DNA of 6,607 nt from Candidatus Brocadiia bacterium. GTDB taxonomy: Bacteria > Planctomycetota > PUPC01 > DSUN01. The position numbers and the translations under genes were made by a program. Shown in pieces: positions 1-5,840 of this stretch (the stretch's first letter is position 1; the number at the start of each line of letters is the position of its first letter). The stretch is taken from contig JADHXT010000203.1 in the NCBI GenBank assembly GCA_016782825.1, positions 1-6,607 on the forward strand, given 5' to 3'. Below the pieces are notes generated by a model that was not told where the DNA came from, made no database searches, and was given only the letters and a program-made list of their open reading frames with translations.

Positions 1-3
1 GGT

Positions 4-47
4 GTGGGGGAGGAAAGCCCTTTTTCCAAAAGGGTTTCCTCCCCCAC
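4..47 (-). terminator. Long hairpin after the aminotransferase gene, candidate terminator
   Basis: The arms 4-16 and 35-47 pair perfectly over 13 bp. After one bulged G at 17, positions 18-24 pair with 28-34 for 7 more bp, closing on a 3-nt loop (25-27). The hairpin begins 6 nt after the stop codon of the upstream minus-strand gene, where a transcription terminator is expected. No U-tract is visible: only three bases (ACC on the minus strand) remain before the window edge. It could therefore be an intrinsic terminator with its tail outside the window, an RNA-stabilising 3' hairpin, or a dispersed palindromic repeat. The stem is seen directly; the function is inferred. Confidence 0.6.
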
Positions 48-53
48 GATTCG

Positions 54-1271
54 TCATGGTATCAGGGCTTCGGCCACTTTGCGGATGGCGGTGGCCATGT
101 CGGCGACGTCGGCGGGGGCGAAGTGTTCGTGGATGGTGAGGACGAGCATCTGCTGGAGGAGGTGGTGGGTGCGGGGGCAGAGCTGGTCGTCGTAGGCGAT
201 CTGGCGTCCGCCGTGGCAGCCGTCGAGCGGGTGGGAGGAGGAGCCGAAGGTGGTGCGTTCGGCGAGGGACTCCATGCACAGGAAGATGGGCTTGCCGATG
301 TAGCCGTGGCCGCAGGGGATGCCTTCGGCGCGGAGAGCCTCGGCGAAGCGCGCGGCGTCGCCCTCGACGACTCGGAGGCCGTAGTGCCAGTAGGTGTGCC
401 AGCCGCCGGGGGTGACGGGGGAGGGCAGGATGCCGGGCACGTCGGCGATGGCGGCGGAGAGCTGCTCGCCGAGGTCGTGGCGGGCCTGCACCACGGCGGG
501 GAGCTTCTCGAGCTGGGCCAGGCCCACGGCGCCCTGGAGTTCGGTCATCCGGTAGTTGAGGCCGAGGAAGGGATAGCGGCGCGCGCCGGGCTTGCGCGTC
601 CAGCCCTTGTCGCGGAACCGGCTCATGCGGTCGGCCAGCTCGTCGTCGTCGGTGATGGTCATGCCGCCGTCGCCGGTGGTCATGTGTTTGGACTGCTGGA
701 AGCTGAAGCAGCCGATGCGGCCGAGGGTGCCGCAGATGCGGTCGTGGTAGCGGGTGAGGTGTGCCTGCGAGCAGTCCTCGATGAGGGCGATGCCGTGGCG
801 GCGGGCGATGTCGCACAGGGCGTCGAGGTGGCACGGGTTGCCGGAGAGGTGAACGGCGAGGATGGCGCGGGTGCGTGGGGTGATGGCGGCTTCGACGCTG
901 GCGGGGTCGAGGTTGTGGGTCTCGTCCACTTCGGGGAAGACGGGCACGGCCTGTTGGAAGAGGATGGGGAGCACGGAGCCGGCATCGGTGATGGGGGGCA
1001 CGATGATCTCGTCACCGGGGTCGGGATTGAGCGCGCCGATGGCCACGTGGATGGCGGCGGTGCCGGAGGTGGAGGCCACGGCGTGGCGGACGCCATACGT
1101 GTCGGCGAAGCGGCGTTCGAGTTCGGGCACCATGGTGCCGCTGGGGCCGAAGAGGTTCTGCGAGCGGAGGGCTTGGGTGACGAGCTCGATCTCGCGGTCG
1201 CCGAAGGGCTGGCGTGGAGGGAAGGGCGCGGTGCGAACGGGCGGGCCGCCGTCGATGGCGAGTGGGGGCAT
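54..1271 (-). CDS. DegT/DnrJ/EryC1/StrS-family PLP-dependent aminotransferase
   Basis: The 405-aa protein is full length for this fold-type I family, which transfers an amino group, usually from glutamate or glutamine, to keto-sugars or cyclitols in amino-sugar, surface-glycan or secondary-metabolite synthesis. Visible motifs are the phosphate-binding segment STSGTAA (67-73), IEDCSQAH (164-171) with the pyridine-binding Asp166, and SFQQSKHMTTGDGG (190-203) with Lys195 as the expected Schiff-base lysine. The SFQQSKH form and the C-terminal LVLTIHEHF region recall scyllo-inosose aminotransferases (StsC type) and AHBA-synthase-like members, but the substrate cannot be told. The reading frame stays open well upstream to 2291. 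I chose the ATG at 1271 because the family-typical N-terminus (LAIDGGPPVRT) starts there; GAGG at 1284-1287 and GGGA at 1279-1282 are weak ribosome-binding candidates. It is the last gene of the run, 29 nt behind the sialidase-like gene. Family assignment is firm, substrate unknown. Confidence 0.93.
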   Translation of the reverse strand: MPPLAIDGGPPVRTAPFPPRQPFGDREIELVTQALRSQNLFGPSGTMVPELERRFADTYGVRHAVASTSGTAAIHVAIGALNPDPGDEIIVPPITDAGSVLPILFQQAVPVFPEVDETHNLDPASVEAAITPRTRAILAVHLSGNPCHLDALCDIARRHGIALIEDCSQAHLTRYHDRICGTLGRIGCFSFQQSKHMTTGDGGMTITDDDELADRMSRFRDKGWTRKPGARRYPFLGLNYRMTELQGAVGLAQLEKLPAVVQARHDLGEQLSAAIADVPGILPSPVTPGGWHTYWHYGLRVVEGDAARFAEALRAEGIPCGHGYIGKPIFLCMESLAERTTFGSSSHPLDGCHGGRQIAYDDQLCPRTHHLLQQMLVLTIHEHFAPADVADMATAIRKVAEALIP

Positions 1272-1300
1272 TGGCGTGTCCCGCCTCGTGAAGGGTGTGG

Positions 1301-2323
1301 CTACTGGGGCGTGCCGCCCGCCGGCGACAGCTCCACCCTGGCCAGGTAGATGCAGGTCTTCTTCTCGTGGCTCGAGTAGTAGCTGATCCAGAGGACGCCC
1401 TGGTGAAACACCATGCCCGCGTAGCTCGTGTCGCCGCCCGAGGGGAGGGTGAGGATTTCTTCCAGGCGTGAGTTCTGGATGTCCACGTGGCACAGGCCTG
1501 TTCGCACGCGCTTGTCGTAGAGCCGCACGGTGGCCAGGAAGCGGCCATCGGGCAGGCGGACCATCTTCGGGCCGCCAATGCGGACGCCGAGGTCGCTCCA
1601 CGCCCATTGGCCGTAGGGCGGCGCGGCTTTGCCCAGTTGCGCCGTGCCGCCGTGGCTGTCGCGTCGGAGCAGGCAGTAGCACGTGTCGTCGGGGAGGAAG
1701 ACGAGCGACGTTTCGTTGGCGTAGGTACCGCCGGGAAACAGGTCGTCGGCCACGCGGGTCCACGCCTCGCCGTTGCGGGTCTGGTAGAGGCGGATGAACC
1801 TCTTGGCAGCGGTGCTGTAGCCGACGCTGTAGCCCACGCCCTTGTGCCAGGCGGCGCTCCACATCCAGACGTTGGGATCGCCGATGCGGTGTGGGCCGCG
1901 CCACGTGGTCCCGTTGCTCGAAAGCCAAACCACGGACTGGTGGGTCTGCCCGCGGACGGGCTTGAGGAGGCGCACTGCGCCGTTGAGCATCAGGTGGCCC
2001 TCCGCCGTGACGGTCAGCCGGGCATCGCGCACGTCGCCCCCGTCCCAGGCCATCTGGGCCACAGGCTCCCACGTCTGGCCATCGGCGGATGCGATGATCC
2101 GCAACTTGCCCGTGTCGCACACGTGGCTCTGACCCTCGCGGAAGGCACAGTACCACTTGCCCTGGTGGCGGGTGAGATCGGTGAAGGCATTGTGGCGCGC
2201 CTTGTCCCAGATGCGGCGCACGTCGAGCAGCCTGGCACGCGGCGCGTCCGTTGCGGCGGTGGCCACAGCGCACAGCATCAACACCGTGCACCCCAAGGTG
2301 GCGAGTCGTGGGCAGATCGGCAT
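1301..2323 (-). CDS. Secreted BNR/Asp-box sialidase-like protein
   Basis: The protein has 340 aa. Residues 1-24 look like a signal peptide: a short n-region with one Arg, a hydrophobic core around residues 8-21 and an Ala-rich cleavage region ending ATAA. Cys18 is not in a good lipobox, so periplasmic or secreted is likelier than a lipoprotein. Asp-box-like turns of six-bladed sialidase propellers occur at SADGQTW (79-85) and SSNGTTW (135-141), with a weaker TRNGEAW (182-188). WYCAFRE (57-63) and ETSLVFLPDD (204-213) resemble the blade strands of the 'exo-alpha-sialidase' families common in Planctomycetota. I cannot place the full Arg triad or the Tyr/Glu pair, so sialidase activity should not be assumed; a glycan-binding or other hydrolase role is possible. 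The ATG at 2323 follows a good AAGGGAG ribosome-binding site. The gene lies 31 nt behind the AMMECR1 gene. Confidence 0.82.
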   Translation of the reverse strand: MPICPRLATLGCTVLMLCAVATAATDAPRARLLDVRRIWDKARHNAFTDLTRHQGKWYCAFREGQSHVCDTGKLRIIASADGQTWEPVAQMAWDGGDVRDARLTVTAEGHLMLNGAVRLLKPVRGQTHQSVVWLSSNGTTWRGPHRIGDPNVWMWSAAWHKGVGYSVGYSTAAKRFIRLYQTRNGEAWTRVADDLFPGGTYANETSLVFLPDDTCYCLLRRDSHGGTAQLGKAAPPYGQWAWSDLGVRIGGPKMVRLPDGRFLATVRLYDKRVRTGLCHVDIQNSRLEEILTLPSGGDTSYAGMVFHQGVLWISYYSSHEKKTCIYLARVELSPAGGTPQ

Positions 2324-2329
2324 CCGTGG

Positions 2330-2336
2330 CTCCCTT
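2330..2336 (-). promoter_or_regulatory. Ribosome-binding site of the sialidase-like gene
   Basis: On the minus strand this reads AAGGGAG, 6 nt before the ATG at 2323. It supports that start, which also places the signal peptide exactly at the N-terminus. Confidence 0.7.
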
Positions 2337-2354
2337 GCTGCACGGTGTGCGGGT

Positions 2355-2927
2355 CTACTCCTCGCCGAAGACTTCGGCGGTGTAGACGTGGACGGTGGCT
2401 TCGCCGGTGCGCCAGGCGTCGGGCGAGAGGCCGGCCTTGTTGGCGCAGCAGGACGAGAGGAATCCCTCTTTGGTCATGTGGTGTTCGATGGCCACCTGGG
2501 GCAGATAGGTGCCGGCGCGTCCGCTGGGGCCTTTGATGTAGATGCCGTGGACGCCGAGCTGGATGTCGAGGGGGTCGTCGATGGGTTGCATGGGCGAGAG
2601 GACGGAGATATCGATGGCGAGCTGGGGCACTTCGGCGGGTCGGATGGGGTCGTCGAGAAAACGGAAGTCTTCGGTGGCGGCGGCGCGCGCCATGTCGGCG
2701 ACGGTGTGCCCGAGGGGGCGGTCGCTGGTGAACTGGCCGATGCAGCCGCGCAGGCGGCCGCGGAGTTTGAGGGTGACGAAGGCGCCGCAGTGGGTCTGGA
2801 GTTCGGGTTCGTCGGCGTGGATGGCGGGCGGGGGCTGGCGCGTGACGGCGGCCTCGACGCTCTGGCGGGCGATGGCGAGGAGGCGCTGCCGGGCGGCCTG
2901 GGGCAGTGGGGGACGAGGCTGGGCCAT
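2355..2927 (-). CDS. AMMECR1-domain protein (AmmeMemoRadiSam system protein A family)
   Basis: The 190-aa protein consists of one complete AMMECR1 domain. The hallmark LRGCIG is at 59-64, preceded by CGAFVTLK (47-54). Other family-typical segments are the HGIYIKG strand (127-133), GTYLPQVA (139-146) and the Cys-containing CCANKAGLSPDAW (160-172). There is no signal peptide or membrane segment, so it is probably cytoplasmic. In many bacteria and archaea this domain occurs with a Memo-family protein and a radical SAM enzyme (the AmmeMemoRadiSam genes); its biochemical role is not established, though the conserved LRGCIG surface has been suggested to be an active or binding site. Neither partner lies in this window. 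The start at 2927 is fixed by a strong Shine-Dalgarno. It follows gyrA by 30 nt, so co-transcription is likely. The family call is firm and the function unknown. Confidence 0.92.
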   Translation of the reverse strand: MAQPRPPLPQAARQRLLAIARQSVEAAVTRQPPPAIHADEPELQTHCGAFVTLKLRGRLRGCIGQFTSDRPLGHTVADMARAAATEDFRFLDDPIRPAEVPQLAIDISVLSPMQPIDDPLDIQLGVHGIYIKGPSGRAGTYLPQVAIEHHMTKEGFLSSCCANKAGLSPDAWRTGEATVHVYTAEVFGEE

Positions 2928-2933
2928 GGCGGG

Positions 2934-2940
2934 TCCCTCC
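2934..2940 (-). promoter_or_regulatory. Strong Shine-Dalgarno of the AMMECR1 gene
   Basis: On the minus strand this reads GGAGGGA, 6 nt before the ATG at 2927. It is the best ribosome-binding site in the gyrA-led gene run and fixes the start. Confidence 0.75.
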
Positions 2941-2957
2941 GCGGGGACGGCCCGGGG

Positions 2958-5432
2958 CTATTCCTGGGCGTCCGCCGGTTCGTCGGCGTCGTTGCCGTTG
3001 CCATTGCCGTTGGTGGTATCGACCACGCGGGCCACGGCCACGAGGCGGTCGCCACCGCAGCGGATGAGCGTGACGCCTTGGGTGTTGCGGCCGATGGCGC
3101 GGGTTTCGCCGATGGGGGTGCGGACGATCTTGCCCTGGGCGGTGACGAACATGACGTCGTCGTCGTCGTGGACGGTGAGGAGGCCCACGACCTTGCCGTT
3201 GCGCTTCGTGGTCTTGATGTCGATGAGGCCGAGTCCGCCGCGGTTCTGGCGGCGGTACTCGCTGTAGGCGGTGCGTTTGCCGAAGCCGTTTCCGCAGGCG
3301 GTGAGCAAGGTGGCGTCGTCGACGACGATGGTCATGCCCACCACCTGGTCGCCTTTGCGCAGGCGGATGCCGCGCACGCCACGTGCGGTGCGGCCCACGG
3401 AGCGGATGTCGGCTTCGGCGAAGCGAATGACCATGCCATCGGCGGTGCCGAGGAGCACGTCGTCGTCGCTGGTGGTGAGGCGGGCGCGGATGAGGCGGTC
3501 GCCGGCGGCGAGGCCGATGGCGATGATGCCGCCGGCGCGGGGGTGGCGGAAGGCGTCGAGGGGCGTGCGCTTCACCGTGCCGTTTCCGGTGGCGAAGACC
3601 ACGTGGCGGTCGGCGTCGAACTCGCGGACGGCGAGACACGAGGCCACGGTTTCGCCCTTGCCGAGGGACAGGACGTTGCTGATGGCGCGGCCCCGGGACG
3701 TGCGGCCGAGCTGGGGGATCTCGTAGACCTTCTGCCAGTGGACTCTGCCGGTGGAAGTGAAGAACAGGAGGTAGTCGTGGGTGGAGGCGATGAAGAGGTG
3801 CTCGATGAAGTCGTCGTCCTTGGTGGCGGCGCCGGTGATGCCCTTGCCGCCGCGCCCCTGGGATCGGTAGGTATCGAGGGGCATGCGCTTGATGTAGCCC
3901 TCGCGGCTGAGGGTGACGGTCATGGGTTCTTCGGTGATGAGGTCTTCGTCGGCGATGTAGAGTTCTTCGTCGCTGATCGCGGTGCGTCGCGGGTCGCCGT
4001 GACGGTTCTTGAGTTCGAGCAGGTCGGCCCTGATGATGTCGCGCACGCGGGCGTCGCTGGCGAGGATGGACTCGTAGTCGGCGATCTTGACGAGGAGCTC
4101 GCGGTATTCGTCTTCGAGCTTCTGGCGTTCGAGCCCGGTGAGGCGCTGGAGGCGCATTTCGAGGATGGCGGTGGCCTGAAGGTCGCTGAGGCCGAAGCGG
4201 TCCATGAGCTGGGCGTGGGCGGTGCGGACGTCGGGCGCCTGCTTGATGAGGGCGATGATTTCGTCGATGTGGTCGAGGGCGATGCGCAGGCCCTCGATGA
4301 TGTGGGCGCGGGCGAGGGCGCGGTCGAGGAGGAACTGTGTGCGCCGGCGGATGACCACCACGCGATGGGCGATGAAGCAGGCGAGCATTTCCTTGAGGTC
4401 GAGCGTGCGGGGCCGGTTGTTCACCAGCGCGATCATGATGATGGAGACAGAGCTCTGGAGCGGGGTGTGCTGGTAGAGCTGGTTGAGGACGATGTCGGGG
4501 TCTTCGCCGCGCTTGAGGTCCACCACGAGGCGCTGGCCGGCGCTGCCGCTCTCGTCGCGCATGTCGGCGATGCCGGGGATGTGGCCGCTATTGACGGCGG
4601 CGGCGATGCGCTCCTTGATGGAGGTGCGGGTGATCTGGTAGGGGATCTCGGTGATGACGATGCGCGTGCGGCCCTTGGAGCTTTCTTCGATCTCGGTGCG
4701 CCCGCGCACGTAGACGATGCCGCGGCCCGTGCGGTAGCCCTGCACGATGCCGGCGCGGCCCACGATGATGCCGCCGGTGGGGAAGTCGGGGCCGGGGATG
4801 AGGCGGATGAGGTCGTTGACGCCGCAGTCGGGGTGTTCGAGAAGGTGGACGAGGCCGTCGGCCACCTCGCTGAGGTTGTGGGGCGGGATGCTGGTGGCCA
4901 TGCCCACGGCGATGCCGTTGGTGCCGTTGCAGAGGAGGTTGGGGAACTTGGCGGGGAGGACGGTGGGCTCGGTGCGTGTCTCGTCGTAGTTGGGCACGTA
5001 GTCGACGGTGTCGTACTGGATGTCGTCGAGCATCTCGGTGGCGATGGCGCTCAGGCGTGCCTCGGTGTAGCGCATGGCGGCCGGGGGGTCGCCGTCGGCG
5101 GAGCCGAAGTTGCCTTGGGGGTCGACGAGGGGGTAGCGGGAGCTGAAGTGCTGGCCCATGCGCACCAGGGTGGGGTAGACCACTTCCTGGCCGTGGGGGT
5201 GGTAGTTGCCCGACGTGTCGCCGGCGATCTTGGCGCACTTTCGGTGTGCGGAGCGCGGCCCGAGATTCAGGTCGTTCATGGCGACGAGAATGCGCCGCTG
5301 CGAGGGCTTGAGGCCGTCGCGGACGTCGGGCAGTGCTCGGGAGATGATGACGCTCATCGCGTAGCGCAGATACGCGTCTTTCATGTCCTCTTCGATGGCT
5401 ATGTCGCGGATGCGTTCGCCGGAGTCGTCCAT
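2958..5432 (-). CDS. gyrA: DNA gyrase subunit A
   Basis: The 824-aa protein is the breakage-reunion subunit of gyrase, which with GyrB introduces negative supercoils into DNA using ATP. The N-terminal domain starts with the typical YAMSVIISRALPDVRDGLKP (21-40s; Arg32 and Lys42 as in E. coli). The catalytic tyrosine is Tyr122 in AAMRYTEARL, at the same number as in E. coli. The GyrA box QGRGGKG (525-531) separates gyrase from topoisomerase IV ParC, and the remaining residues to about 800 form the beta-pinwheel DNA-wrapping domain. The tail 805-824 is low-complexity (NGNGNGN) and then acidic. At the quinolone-contact positions the protein has Glu83 and Pro87 where E. coli has Ser and Asp. The start at 5432 matches the family N-terminus; the ribosome-binding site is weak (GGGGA only 2 nt from the ATG). 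It leads the minus-strand gene run. gyrB is not in the window. Confidence 0.98.
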   Translation of the reverse strand: MDDSGERIRDIAIEEDMKDAYLRYAMSVIISRALPDVRDGLKPSQRRILVAMNDLNLGPRSAHRKCAKIAGDTSGNYHPHGQEVVYPTLVRMGQHFSSRYPLVDPQGNFGSADGDPPAAMRYTEARLSAIATEMLDDIQYDTVDYVPNYDETRTEPTVLPAKFPNLLCNGTNGIAVGMATSIPPHNLSEVADGLVHLLEHPDCGVNDLIRLIPGPDFPTGGIIVGRAGIVQGYRTGRGIVYVRGRTEIEESSKGRTRIVITEIPYQITRTSIKERIAAAVNSGHIPGIADMRDESGSAGQRLVVDLKRGEDPDIVLNQLYQHTPLQSSVSIIMIALVNNRPRTLDLKEMLACFIAHRVVVIRRRTQFLLDRALARAHIIEGLRIALDHIDEIIALIKQAPDVRTAHAQLMDRFGLSDLQATAILEMRLQRLTGLERQKLEDEYRELLVKIADYESILASDARVRDIIRADLLELKNRHGDPRRTAISDEELYIADEDLITEEPMTVTLSREGYIKRMPLDTYRSQGRGGKGITGAATKDDDFIEHLFIASTHDYLLFFTSTGRVHWQKVYEIPQLGRTSRGRAISNVLSLGKGETVASCLAVREFDADRHVVFATGNGTVKRTPLDAFRHPRAGGIIAIGLAAGDRLIRARLTTSDDDVLLGTADGMVIRFAEADIRSVGRTARGVRGIRLRKGDQVVGMTIVVDDATLLTACGNGFGKRTAYSEYRRQNRGGLGLIDIKTTKRNGKVVGLLTVHDDDDVMFVTAQGKIVRTPIGETRAIGRNTQGVTLIRCGGDRLVAVARVVDTTNGNGNGNDADEPADAQE
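2991..3011 (-). repeat. Short near-tandem repeat encoding the NGNGNGN linker of GyrA
   Basis: About 3.5 imperfect copies of a 6-bp unit (gttgcc on the plus strand) encode residues 808-814, Asn-Gly alternating, just before the acidic end of GyrA. This is a disordered linker, and such a tract could vary in length between strains. Confidence 0.6.
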
Positions 5433-5528
5433 AGTCCCCGTTCTGCTGGCCTGATAGCCTAAGCTCTTTCCCTACAAAGAGATGTGGCCTGTACGGTGAG
5501 GCCCTCGCGCGATGCTCTTGCGGCCTCC

Positions 5529-5558
5529 ATTATACCATTCTTGCACGGTTGCCGGCAA
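5529..5558 (-). promoter_or_regulatory. Promoter of gyrA and probably the whole gene run
   Basis: On the minus strand TTGCCG (5553-5558) is followed after 18 nt by a perfect TATAAT (5529-5534). Transcription would start near 5522, giving a leader of about 90 nt before the gyrA ATG. The -35 box matches 4 of 6 consensus bases. A perfect -10 box in DNA this GC-rich, correctly placed and oriented, is unlikely to be chance. Confidence 0.8.
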
Positions 5559-5588
5559 GTGAGGTTTGGCCTTGGACGGGGGGCCGCA

Positions 5589-5626
5589 CGCGGGAGAGCG
5601 GACGGGGATGCCGCGAGCTTCCCGCG
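5589..5626. repeat. Nested GC-rich inverted repeat
   Basis: CGCGGGA (5589-5595) pairs with TCCCGCG (5620-5626), and inside them GCGG (5598-5601) pairs with CCGC (5611-5614). The repeat lies between the two divergent promoters, just upstream of the gyrA -35 box. It could be an operator or a chance palindrome in GC-rich sequence. Confidence 0.35.
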
Positions 5627-5661
5627 CGTGGTTTCCGGCTCGCCTCTGCCCCTTGGCTTGT

Positions 5662-5685
5662 GGCCGGCCGCGCCGGCTGAGCCGG
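5662..5685. repeat. Cluster of overlapping CCGGC palindromes
   Basis: GGCCGGCC (5662-5669), a second GCCGGC (5672-5677) and CCGGC-TGA-GCCGG (5673-5685) overlap, so one core is repeated three times in alternating orientation within 24 nt. It lies upstream of both promoters, about 65 nt before the plus-strand -35 box. It could bind a regulator or fold into alternative hairpins; chance cannot be excluded. Confidence 0.4.
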
Positions 5686-5750
5686 GCTTGAACACTGTGG
5701 CGGAAGGACACCCGACGATGCCGCGCGGGGGCTCGTGTGGCTCCGAGTGG

Positions 5751-5779
5751 TTGCAATGGGCCGGGCCGGCGCGTATAAT
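5751..5779 (+). promoter_or_regulatory. Promoter of the STAND ATPase gene
   Basis: TTGCAA (5751-5756), a 17-nt spacer and a perfect TATAAT (5774-5779) form a good sigma-70-type promoter. Transcription would start near 5786, giving a leader of about 55 nt before the GTG at 5841. The spacing is optimal and the orientation fits the gene. Confidence 0.82.
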
Positions 5780-5824
5780 CGGACACGGCGTATTCGGCAG
5801 AGGGTACACTACGCACGGCACAAC

Positions 5825-5829
5825 AAGGA
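5825..5829 (+). promoter_or_regulatory. Ribosome-binding site of the STAND ATPase gene
   Basis: AAGGA lies 11 nt before the GTG at 5841. The spacing is slightly long, but no other start codon with a better site occurs between the promoter and the conserved FVGRE motif. Confidence 0.5.
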
Positions 5830-5840
5830 CGGGCTGCCTG

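Larger units (their letters stand above)
5433..5840. other. Divergent intergenic regulatory region
   Basis: These 408 nt lie between the starts of gyrA (minus strand) and the STAND ATPase (plus strand). They hold two outward-facing TATAAT promoters, listed separately, with roughly 190 nt of GC-rich DNA between the two -35 boxes that contains inverted repeats. The gyrA leader (about 5433-5522) contains only a weak 5-bp hairpin (5486-5490 with 5499-5503). I see no tRNA, known riboswitch or convincing small gene; the frames open through here continue as antisense shadows of the ATPase gene. Confidence 0.7.

Noticed and set aside
123..1349. A 408-codon plus-strand frame over the aminotransferase gene
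   Set aside because: It is the same antisense composition effect; the minus strand encodes a complete aminotransferase with its catalytic motifs.
1272..2291. Upstream extension of the aminotransferase frame into a 745-residue protein
   Set aside because: The extension overlaps the sialidase-like gene in another frame, is rich in Arg, Pro and His without any motif, and the normal family N-terminus begins at 1271.
2958..5432. Possibility that the gyrase gene is topoisomerase IV parC
   Set aside because: A clear GyrA box (QGRGGKG, 525-531) and a full C-terminal pinwheel domain indicate gyrase.
2157..5462. An 1101-codon open frame on the plus strand across gyrA and the AMMECR1 gene
   Set aside because: It lies wholly antisense to two firmly recognised genes and is dominated by Gly, Ala, Val, Asp and Glu, as expected when GC-rich third codon positions are read from the other strand. 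No family motif is seen.
5486..5503. Small hairpin in the gyrA leader as a possible regulatory RNA element
   Set aside because: The stem has only 5 bp with an 8-nt loop, and no further conserved structure is visible, so chance is the better explanation.
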